From Oscillospiraceae bacterium (lineage in GTDB: Bacteria > Bacillota > Clostridia > Oscillospirales > Oscillospiraceae), in the NCBI GenBank assembly GCA_017400415.1, contig JAFPTE010000268.1, positions 1 to 10,912 of the forward strand: DNA of 10,912 nt. Reading direction: 5' to 3'. The notes beneath the pieces are model-generated. The model searched no databases, was not told the origin of the DNA, and was given only the letters and a program-made list of their open reading frames with translations. This document shows positions 5,257 to 10,912 of this stretch, piece by piece. Position 1 is the first letter of the stretch; every line of letters starts with the position of its first letter. The translations under genes and the position numbers were made by a program.

Positions 5257-6846
5257 TTACACTTCTGCCGGGCTATCCGTCAATTCGACGATTTTCTCGG
5301 CGCAGCGGATGCCGTCCACCGCCGCAGAGACGATGCCCCCGGCGTAGCCGGCCCCCTCCCCGCAGGGAAAGAGCCCCCGGCAGGTGGGGGACTGGAGCCC
5401 GCCATCCCGGATTATACGCACCGGGGAGGAGCTTCTGGCCTCCACTGCCGTCAGCACGGCCTCCGGGTCGTCAAAGCCCCTGAGCCGCCGGCCCAGCTCC
5501 GGTATGGCCTTCCGCAAGGTGCCGCAGAGCCGCTCCGGCAGGACCCGGTTCAGGTCGCACCATTTTACGCCGGGCCGGTAGGTGGGCACGACCTTTTTTG
5601 AGGGGCCGCCGGGCCGCCCCGCCAGGAAGTCCCCTACCCGCTGGACCGGGGCAGCATAGCCCCCGCCGCCGGCCTCATAGGCCCGCCGCTCCAGCTCCTC
5701 CTGCCACTCTGCGCCTCCCAGGGGCCCCGGGTAGGGCACGTCCTCCGGGGAGAGGGTCACCAGCAGGGCGGCGTTGGCGTTCTGCCCGTTGCGGGCGTGC
5801 TCGCTCATGCCGTTGGTGCACACGCCGCCCTTCTGACTGGCGGCGGCCACCACATAGCCGCCGGGGCACATGCAGAAGGTATAGGCGCTGTCCCCCTCCG
5901 GAAAGCGGCAGTTTAGCTTATAGTCCGCCGGGGGCAGGCTGCTGCGCTCCCGAAGGCCGTACTGGGCCAGGTCGATATCCCCCTGGCGGTGCTCAATGCG
6001 CACCCCCATGGAGAAGGGCTTGGGCTCCATGGCTATGCCCTGCCCCAGAAGGCTCCGGAAGGTGTCCCGGGCGGAGTGGCCGATGGCCAGAACGCAGGCA
6101 TTGCAGGGTATCTCCCCGGCGTCCGTCAGGACGGCCGCAAGGCGGCCGTTTTCCGTTCTCAGCCCGGTCATGGCCGTTCTGAACCGGACCTCTCCTCCCG
6201 CCCGGATGACCCGGGAGCGGAGGTTTTTCACCACGCTGCGCAGCACGTCCGTGCCGATATGGGGCTTGGCGTCATATAAAATGCTCTCGTCTGCGCCGAA
6301 CTCGCAAAGCCTGCGGAACACGTAGCCGATGCGAATATCCTTTGTGCCGGTGGTGAGCTTGCCGTCGGAAAAGGTTCCGGCGCCGCCCTCGCCGAACTGG
6401 ACGTTGGATTCCGGGTCCAGCTCTCCCCTCTCCCACAGGGCACGGACCTTTTCGGTGCGGCTGTCAGCGTCCTCCCCCCGCTCAAGGACAATGGGCCGCA
6501 TCCCCGCCTCCGCCAGGATGAGGGCGGCGAACATGCCTCCGGGTCCGAAGCCCACCACCACCGGCCTGGGGGCCGGGCCCCTGGCCCCAGGCGGCACATA
6601 TACCGGGTCCCGGGCTATCTCGCATTTCTTCCCCGCCCGGGAAAGCACACTCTGCTCATTGGGGACGGACACGTCCACCGTATAGATTATGTAAACATTC
6701 GGCTTCTTCCGGGCGTCGATGCTCCGGCGGCGGATCTTCAGCTCAAGTATATCCCTTTCATCTATCCCCAGCTCCCGGGCGGCCAGGGCCCGAAGGTCCC
6801 GGGGCCCCCGGTCCGGGGTCAGGGTCAGGTCACGGATGCGTATCAC
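5257..6846 (-). CDS. FAD-dependent protein, COG2509 type (function unknown)
   Basis: Cytoplasmic flavoprotein of 529 residues, a usual length for COG2509 'FAD-dependent dehydrogenases'. An N-terminal domain of about 90 residues precedes the Rossmann FAD motif VVVGFGPGGMFAA (GFGPGG at 99-104), with E122 ending the second strand to bind the FAD ribose. Family blocks follow: QFGEGGAGTFSDGKLTT (150-166), AIGHSARDT (254-262), FCMCPGGYVV in the middle, and a C-terminal GLFPCGEGAGYAGGI that closes the FAD site. Substrate and partner are unknown. The start is GTG at 6846-6844, overlapping the TGA stop of the HI0933-type gene as GTGA, so translation is coupled and no separate ribosome binding site is expected. 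It is followed by a terminator. Annotation pipelines give generic names such as NAD(P)/FAD-dependent oxidoreductase; I cannot be more specific. Confidence 0.9.
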   Translation of the reverse strand: MIRIRDLTLTPDRGPRDLRALAARELGIDERDILELKIRRRSIDARKKPNVYIIYTVDVSVPNEQSVLSRAGKKCEIARDPVYVPPGARGPAPRPVVVGFGPGGMFAALILAEAGMRPIVLERGEDADSRTEKVRALWERGELDPESNVQFGEGGAGTFSDGKLTTGTKDIRIGYVFRRLCEFGADESILYDAKPHIGTDVLRSVVKNLRSRVIRAGGEVRFRTAMTGLRTENGRLAAVLTDAGEIPCNACVLAIGHSARDTFRSLLGQGIAMEPKPFSMGVRIEHRQGDIDLAQYGLRERSSLPPADYKLNCRFPEGDSAYTFCMCPGGYVVAAASQKGGVCTNGMSEHARNGQNANAALLVTLSPEDVPYPGPLGGAEWQEELERRAYEAGGGGYAAPVQRVGDFLAGRPGGPSKKVVPTYRPGVKWCDLNRVLPERLCGTLRKAIPELGRRLRGFDDPEAVLTAVEARSSSPVRIIRDGGLQSPTCRGLFPCGEGAGYAGGIVSAAVDGIRCAEKIVELTDSPAEV

Positions 6847-8051
6847 AGGCTCAGCCCTCCGATCCTGCCGGTGGACCAGGCAAACTGCAGGTTGTAGCCT
6901 CCGCAGTCCCCGTCCACGTTCAGCACCTCACCGGCGGCGAAGAGGCCCGGCACAAGCCGGCTCTCCATGGTGGCCGGGTCGAAGTCGGCGGTCTCCACCC
7001 CTCCGGCGGTGACCTGGGCAGAGTCAAAGCCCAGGGTGCCGGTGACAGGCAGTGTAAAGGCCTTGCAGGCGCCGGCGATGGCGGCAAGCTCCCGGTTTGA
7101 AACGTCACCGGCGGCCTTGGCGCTCTCCACCCCGGCGCTCTTTATGAGCACTCTTCCCAGCCGGTTGTGGAGTACGCCGATGAGCAGGTCCTCGGCGGCA
7201 AGGGCGGGCATGCTGTCCCGCTTTTCCATGAGCAGATCCACTGTTTCACGCTTCTCCAGCTGCCGCACCAGGTCCAGGGTCAGAGTGAGGCCGCCCCCCT
7301 GGACGGATGCCGCCCGGGATACGTCGAAGACCGCCGGGCCGGAGACGCCGTACTCCGTAAACTGAACCTCCCCCGCCGACTGTGCAATCACACTGTCTCC
7401 CCGAAGGAGGGTCACCCCGGCGTCGCACCGGATGCCCTTCAGGCCCCGGATGGGGGCGGCGTCCGTTTTAAGCTGGACCAGGGACGGGAACAGCTTCGTG
7501 CGCCGGTGGCCCAGGCTGCACAGCAGTTCATAGCCGTCGGAGACGCCGCCCAGCCAGGCCCCGGCGCAGCCCCCGCAGGCCACCAGGACCCGGGGAAAGG
7601 TCTCGCTGCCCTCATCGGTAATAATTGCAAAGCCGCTCCCGGCCCTTTTTAAGGCCCGGACGGCGGTGCCCGTGCGGAAGTCCACTCCCTGGGCCAGGCA
7701 CCGCAGCCGCAGAGTATCCGCCACGGAGGCGGCGCTGTCGGACAGGGGGTAGAGCCTGCCTCCCGGCTCCTCCACGGTCACGAGCCCCAGGCTGTGAAAA
7801 AGCTCCAGGGTATCCCTCTGGGAAAAGGTCTCAAAAACCCTTTCCGCAAAGGCCCGGTCCCCGTGGTATCTCTCCGGCCTCATATCTGTATTGGAGAGGT
7901 TGCAGCGGCCGTTGCCTGTGGCCATAAGCTTCCGGGCCACCCGGGCCTGACGCTCAAAAACCGTCACGGCCGCTCCCCGCTCCGAGGCGGTCAGGGCGGC
8001 CATAAGTCCGGCGGCGCCCCCGCCGATGACGGCACAGCTTCTCTTCTCCAT
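6843..8051 (-). CDS. HI0933/YhiN-family flavoprotein (BaiN/RdsA family)
   Basis: Flavoprotein of 402 residues, the normal length for the HI0933 family (TIGR00275). It has VIGGGAAGLMAA at 8-19 (FAD-binding GGGAAG), the family hallmark ARKLMATGNGRCNLSN (39-54), EVQFTEYGVSGPAVFDVS in the middle insertion, VTAGGVE near the C-terminus and the closing AGEVLNVDGDCGGYNLQFAWSTG. Pipelines call it an aminoacetone oxidase-family or BaiN-like enzyme. To my knowledge E. coli YhiN of this family is RdsA, which reduces U2449 of 23S rRNA to dihydrouridine, whereas BaiN was proposed as a bile-acid flavoenzyme. With no bai genes here, an rRNA role fits better, but this is inference. The ATG at 8051 has GGAGG (8061-8057) five bases upstream. 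It is first in a two-gene operon with the COG2509-type gene and is divergent from the U32 gene. Confidence 0.92.
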   Translation of the reverse strand: MEKRSCAVIGGGAAGLMAALTASERGAAVTVFERQARVARKLMATGNGRCNLSNTDMRPERYHGDRAFAERVFETFSQRDTLELFHSLGLVTVEEPGGRLYPLSDSAASVADTLRLRCLAQGVDFRTGTAVRALKRAGSGFAIITDEGSETFPRVLVACGGCAGAWLGGVSDGYELLCSLGHRRTKLFPSLVQLKTDAAPIRGLKGIRCDAGVTLLRGDSVIAQSAGEVQFTEYGVSGPAVFDVSRAASVQGGGLTLTLDLVRQLEKRETVDLLMEKRDSMPALAAEDLLIGVLHNRLGRVLIKSAGVESAKAAGDVSNRELAAIAGACKAFTLPVTGTLGFDSAQVTAGGVETADFDPATMESRLVPGLFAAGEVLNVDGDCGGYNLQFAWSTGRIGGLSL

Positions 8052-8071
8052 AGTATCCTCCGCATTTTAGT

Positions 8072-8100
8072 TTGACACACGGCTCCGGCCGTGGTAAAGT
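8072..8100 (+). promoter_or_regulatory. Candidate promoter of the U32 gene
   Basis: TTGACA (8072-8077) and TAAAGT (8095-8100) are 17 bases apart. The -35 is perfect and the -10 matches four of six consensus positions. A TATTAT at 8101-8106 is a better -10 sequence but is 23 bases from this -35. Leader of about 40 bases to the TTG start. Confidence 0.5.
8078..8093. promoter_or_regulatory. Inverted repeat between the divergent promoters
   Basis: CACGGC (8078-8083) and GCCGTG (8088-8093) form a perfect 6-base inverted repeat with a four-base centre. It sits wholly within the spacer of the plus-strand promoter and at about +2 to +18 of the minus-strand transcript. A protein bound here could affect both directions. 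As RNA it would give a short hairpin near the 5' end of the flavoprotein mRNA. Confidence 0.4.
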
Positions 8101-8101
8101 T

Positions 8102-8130
8102 ATTATATATCAGTCTTCAACCAAAGTCAA
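8102..8130 (-). promoter_or_regulatory. Sigma-A promoter of the flavoprotein operon
   Basis: On the minus strand, TTGACT (8130-8125) and TATAAT (8107-8102) are 17 bases apart, one mismatch from consensus over both boxes. The predicted start is near 8095, giving a leader of about 44 bases before the GGAGG and ATG. The promoter overlaps the transcribed leader of the divergent U32 gene. Confidence 0.78.
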
Positions 8131-8147
8131 ACTTGGAGGGCAAAGCA

Positions 8148-10172
8148 TTGGAGATTTTGGCTCCTGCCGGAGGGCAGCAGCAGCTTCTGGCGGCGGTGCG
8201 CTGCGGCGCAGACGCCGTATATCTGGGGGCCCGGGGCTTCAACGCCCGGCAGAGTGCGGAAAACTTCGGCACCCAGGAGCTCCGGGACTCGGTGGCCTAC
8301 TGTCACAGCCACGGGGTAAAGGTCCACGTGACCGTGAATACACTGGTTACGGATGCGGAGCTCTGTGACCTTGAAAAAACGGCGGAGGAGGTGGCCTTCT
8401 CCGGGGCCGACGCCGTCATAGTCCAGGACCCGGCGGTCATGCGGCTGTTTTTGTCCCGGTACCCCACTCTGGAGGTCCACGCCTCCACCCAGTGCGCCGT
8501 CCACAACACGGAGGGCGCCCGGTTTTTTGAGGATATGGGCGTAAAACGGGTGGTGCTTGCCCGGGAGCTCTCCATAGACGAGATTGCAAAAATCCGCAGC
8601 TGCGTCTCCGTGGAGCTGGAGGCCTTCATCCACGGGGCCCTGTGCATGTGCCTTTCCGGGGCCTGCTACCTCTCCAGCCTCATAGGGGGCCGCAGCGGCA
8701 ACCGGGGCCGATGCGCCCAGCCCTGCCGGATGGATTTTGAGGTCCGGGGCCGGCACTACGGCCTCTCCCTGAAGGATATGTCCCACCTGCGGCACCTGCC
8801 GGAGCTGACGAAGGCCGGGGTCTGCTCCTTCAAAATCGAAGGGCGCATGAAGCGGCCGGAGTACGTGGCCGCCGCAGTCACCGCCGCCCGGCTGGCCGCC
8901 GACGGAAAGCCTTACGATGAGGAGGCCCTCCGGGCCGTTTTCTCCCGTTCCGGCTTTACGGACGGCTACGCCACGGGAAAGCGTGGCCCCGCCATGTTCG
9001 GCAGGCGGGAGAAGGAGGACGTACAGGCCGCCGCCTCTGTCCTCCGTGACCTGGAGCGGCTTTACGACAGGGAAAAGCCCACGGTGCCGGCGGATATGGG
9101 CCTTACCGTGGGAAGTGACAAGTCCGCTCTCACCGTCTCCGCCCTGGGCCATAGGGCCGGCAGCACCGGTGACGGGGGCATCGTGCCCCAGTCCCGGCCT
9201 ACGGATGAGGAGCTGGCCCGCCGGAGCCTGGGGAAGCTGGGAGGCACCCAGTTTTACCTGAACAGCCTGACGGTGGAAAACCCGGAGGGCCTTATGCTGC
9301 CCCCCTCTGCCATGAACTCCCTGCGCCGGGAGGCCATGGAGAAGCTGGCCGCAGCCCTGGGAGACCCGGCGCCCCATGTGCCGGAGCCCTTCGCCTTCCC
9401 CGATTATGCTTTCCGGCAGCCGGAGGGCCTGGGGGCCCTTTGGTGCCGGTTTGAGAAGGCGGAGCAGGTTTTCCCGGGGCCGGAGCGCATCATCCTGCCG
9501 GTGTCCGAGATACTCTCCCGGCCGGAGCTTATTGAAAAGCTCGGCAAGGCCCTCACGGCGGAGCTTCCGCCGGTCCTCTTCCCGGAGAACGAGGCGGAGG
9601 CCCCCCGGGATCTGGAAAAGCTCAGGGAGCTGGGGGTAAGATCCGTCTGGGCGGAGAACGCATACGGCCTGAGTCTGGGCCGCCGCCTGGGCTTTGAGGT
9701 TTACGGAGGCGCCGGGCTGAACGTTCTGGGCAGCCAGGCAGCGGCGGAGTACGCCCGGCAGGGCCTGGTGGCCGTATGCTGCTCCTTCGAGTGCTCCATG
9801 GCCGCCCTGCGCTCCTTCCGGAGCCCCATCCCCTTCGGCTACGCCGTTTACGGCTATCTGCCTGCCATGCGGGTCAGAAACTGCCCGGCCTTCCCCTCCG
9901 GCGGCTGCCGGGGCTGTTACGGCCGCCCCCACCTTACGGACAAAACCGGGGCGAATTTCACTATTTTGTGCCACAAGCGCCGTTTTCAGACGGTTTTAAA
10001 CTCCGTTCCCCTCCACCTGGGCGGAAAAAGCCAGGCAAAAAGCGACTTCCGCCTGCTCAGCTTCACCGTGGAAGCGCCGGAGGAGTGCCGGAGGATCTAC
10101 GGCGAAATCCTCTCTGACGAGGCCGCAAAGGGACCCAGGACCGGCGGGCTCTATTACCGGGTTCTCCAGTGA
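8148..10172 (+). CDS. U32-family protein of the RlhA type (peptidase U32 plus DUF3656-like region)
   Basis: Protein of 674 residues beginning EILAPAGGQQQLLAAVRCGADAVYLGA, the classic U32 opening of a TIM-barrel-like domain. The U32 signature E-A-F-I-H-G-A-L-C-x-C-L-S-G-A-C lies at 158-173. Cysteines 166, 173, 189 and 193 match those that bind a 4Fe-4S cluster in RNA-hydroxylating relatives. The length and C-terminal half match E. coli RlhA (YdcP), which makes 5-hydroxycytidine at C2501 of 23S rRNA using iron-sulfur and prephenate metabolism. A second cysteine-rich stretch (VCCSFEC, NCPAF, GGCRGCYG, ILCH) lies near the C-terminus. The 'peptidase' name is historical and protease activity is doubtful. 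TTG at 8148 is preferred: GGAGGG (8135-8140) lies seven bases upstream and the protein starts at the conserved EILAPAG, whereas a GTG at 8091 has no ribosome binding site and lies within the promoter. Whether it modifies rRNA or tRNA in this organism is not proven. Confidence 0.9.
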   Translation: MEILAPAGGQQQLLAAVRCGADAVYLGARGFNARQSAENFGTQELRDSVAYCHSHGVKVHVTVNTLVTDAELCDLEKTAEEVAFSGADAVIVQDPAVMRLFLSRYPTLEVHASTQCAVHNTEGARFFEDMGVKRVVLARELSIDEIAKIRSCVSVELEAFIHGALCMCLSGACYLSSLIGGRSGNRGRCAQPCRMDFEVRGRHYGLSLKDMSHLRHLPELTKAGVCSFKIEGRMKRPEYVAAAVTAARLAADGKPYDEEALRAVFSRSGFTDGYATGKRGPAMFGRREKEDVQAAASVLRDLERLYDREKPTVPADMGLTVGSDKSALTVSALGHRAGSTGDGGIVPQSRPTDEELARRSLGKLGGTQFYLNSLTVENPEGLMLPPSAMNSLRREAMEKLAAALGDPAPHVPEPFAFPDYAFRQPEGLGALWCRFEKAEQVFPGPERIILPVSEILSRPELIEKLGKALTAELPPVLFPENEAEAPRDLEKLRELGVRSVWAENAYGLSLGRRLGFEVYGGAGLNVLGSQAAAEYARQGLVAVCCSFECSMAALRSFRSPIPFGYAVYGYLPAMRVRNCPAFPSGGCRGCYGRPHLTDKTGANFTILCHKRRFQTVLNSVPLHLGGKSQAKSDFRLLSFTVEAPEECRRIYGEILSDEAAKGPRTGGLYYRVLQ

Positions 10173-10180
10173 AATCCCCC

Positions 10181-10208
10181 TTTACAAAAGCGGAAAATTT
10201 GGTATAAT
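10181..10208 (+). promoter_or_regulatory. Extended -10 promoter of the rubrerythrin gene
   Basis: TTTACA (10181-10186) and TATAAT (10203-10208) are 16 bases apart, and TG at 10200-10201 makes an extended -10 (TGGTATAAT). The promoter starts nine bases after the U32 stop codon, and no terminator separates the genes, so read-through from the U32 gene is also possible. I see no full PerR-type palindrome overlapping it. Confidence 0.85.
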
Positions 10209-10250
10209 TAGGCCCGGAAGGTCCCATATCAATTTATGGAGGTAATACAT

Positions 10251-10841
10251 ATGAAAAAATGGGTTTGCTCAGTCTGCGGTTACGTACATGAGGGCGACAC
10301 TCCCCCCGAGTTCTGCCCCATCTGCAAGGTCCCCGGTTCCCGCTTTGTTCTGCAGTCCGATGAGAAGAAGTACGCCTGCGAGCACGCTTACGGCGTGTAC
10401 GGCAAGACCGTGAAGAACAATCCCGACATCCCCCAGGATGTGAAGGATTACATTCTCTCCCAGCTGAAGGGAATGTTCAACGGCGAGTGCAGCGAGGTTG
10501 GCATGTATCTGTGCATGGCCCGCATCGCCATCCGTGAGGGTTATCACGAAATCGGCGCCTATTGGGAGAAGGCCGCCTGGGAGGAGGCGGAGCATGCCGC
10601 CATCTTCGCCGAGCTTCTGGGCGAGGAGCTGGAGCCCAACATGACCGACTCCACCAAGAAGAATCTTGCCTGGCGTGCAGACGCCGAGTTCGGCGCCACT
10701 CAGGGCCGTCAGGACCTGGCCGCCTGCGCCAAGAAGCACAACCTGGACGCCATCCATGACGTGGTCCATGAGATCGGACGTGACGAAGCCCGCCACGGCA
10801 GAGCCTTCGAGGGCCTGTTCAAGAGATACTTCGGGAAATAA
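10251..10841 (+). CDS. rbr: Reverse rubrerythrin (N-terminal rubredoxin, C-terminal di-iron domain)
   Basis: Cytoplasmic peroxide-reducing protein of 196 residues. The rubredoxin domain comes first, with C6-x2-C9 and C22-x2-C25 binding one iron. The four-helix ferritin-like domain follows, with di-iron ligands expected at E79 or E82, E112-x2-H115 (EEAEH), E146 and E179-x2-H182 (DEARH). This domain order is the reverse of classical rubrerythrin and is common in clostridia, where such proteins act as terminal NADH-dependent H2O2 (and O2) reductases via partner electron carriers. ATG at 10251 is chosen because GGAGGT (10238-10243) lies seven bases upstream; the in-frame ATG at 10236 overlaps that ribosome binding site. 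Strong promoter and ribosome binding site and slightly biased codons suggest high expression. It stands alone with its own terminator; no peroxide regulator gene is in the window. Confidence 0.95.
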   Translation: MKKWVCSVCGYVHEGDTPPEFCPICKVPGSRFVLQSDEKKYACEHAYGVYGKTVKNNPDIPQDVKDYILSQLKGMFNGECSEVGMYLCMARIAIREGYHEIGAYWEKAAWEEAEHAAIFAELLGEELEPNMTDSTKKNLAWRADAEFGATQGRQDLAACAKKHNLDAIHDVVHEIGRDEARHGRAFEGLFKRYFGK

Positions 10842-10855
10842 GAAAACTAAACCAC

Positions 10856-10895
10856 AAGGGTGCGTTCCGCATTTGGAACGCACCCTTATTTTATT
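10856..10895 (+). terminator. Rho-independent terminator of the rubrerythrin gene
   Basis: Perfect 13-base stem, AAGGGTGCGTTCC (10856-10868) and GGAACGCACCCTT (10875-10887), with a six-base loop, followed by ATTTTATT. It begins 14 bases after the stop codon. The remaining bases to the window end hold nothing I can assign. Confidence 0.92.
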
Positions 10896-10912
10896 CGATT
10901 GTGCCCCTGGGC

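Noticed and set aside
5598..6182. Arg/Pro-rich plus-strand open frame opposite the COG2509-type gene
   Set aside because: Composition is typical of an out-of-frame read of GC-rich DNA; no motif or ribosome binding site.
8091..8147. GTG start at 8091 for the U32 gene
   Set aside because: No ribosome binding site, lies within the promoter region, and adds 19 residues before the conserved family N-terminus.
8127..9974. 615-codon open frame on the minus strand opposite the U32 gene
   Set aside because: Same codon-register mirror effect; no recognisable domain, and the plus strand has clear U32 motifs.
10195..10215. PerR-type operator at the rubrerythrin promoter
   Set aside because: Only a TATAATTA half is present, explained by the -10 box; no matching second half.
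10236..10250. Earlier ATG start for rubrerythrin at 10236
   Set aside because: This ATG overlaps the GGAGGT ribosome binding site that serves ATG 10251, and the rubredoxin domain normally starts at MKKWVC.
10269..10883. 204-codon minus-strand open frame over the rubrerythrin gene
   Set aside because: It is antisense to a protein with all rubrerythrin ligands and begins inside the terminator hairpin.
1..10912. CRISPR array, insertion sequence, prophage or defence system
   Set aside because: No regularly spaced repeats, transposase, integrase or terminal inverted repeats; gene content is ordinary chromosomal.

Overview
The window looks like a chromosomal segment of a GC-rich member of the class Clostridia, most likely an Oscillospiraceae-type gut anaerobe. 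The reasons are the G/C-ending codons, strong GGAGG ribosome binding sites with occasional GTG and TTG starts, a reverse rubrerythrin, a phenylacetate-CoA ligase followed by a tandem-ACT protein, and a DUF6465-type small protein. The taxonomic call is inference from gene content, not from a marker gene. No mobile element, tRNA, rRNA or CRISPR array is visible.

Layout. (1) Bases 2-1157, plus strand: the C-terminal half of a phenylacetate-CoA ligase (cut by the window edge) and, 13 bases on, a tandem ACT-domain protein; probably one operon of aromatic or branched-chain acid metabolism. (2) 1158-1735: a lone small gene of the DUF6465 type (1312-1638) with a strong ribosome binding site, followed by two tandem terminator hairpins that separate it from the convergent gene. 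(3) 1735-5174, minus strand: a large ABC exporter-type ATPase-permease fusion and, downstream of it, a SHOCT-plus-membrane protein that has its own perfect-consensus promoter (TTGACA-N17-TATAAT). (4) 5257-8051, minus strand: two flavoproteins, an HI0933/YhiN-type protein and a COG2509-type FAD protein, translationally coupled by a GTGA overlap. (5) 8148-10172, plus strand: a U32-family protein of the RlhA type, divergent from the flavoproteins. The two promoters overlap around a shared inverted repeat. (6) 10251-10841, plus strand: a reverse rubrerythrin with its own extended -10 promoter and terminator.

How the genes may work together. The most interesting unit is 5257-10172. An RlhA-type U32 protein (known relatives hydroxylate C2501 of 23S rRNA) faces an HI0933-family flavoprotein (E. 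coli YhiN, now RdsA, is reported to reduce U2449 of 23S rRNA to dihydrouridine), coupled to a second flavoprotein of unknown function. Both known targets lie at the peptidyl transferase centre, so this may be a co-regulated rRNA-modification locus; that reading is inference. The ABC fusion and SHOCT protein look like an envelope or export module, and the rubrerythrin is a peroxide-defence gene. DUF6465, the SHOCT-membrane protein and the COG2509-type flavoprotein have no function that I can assign.
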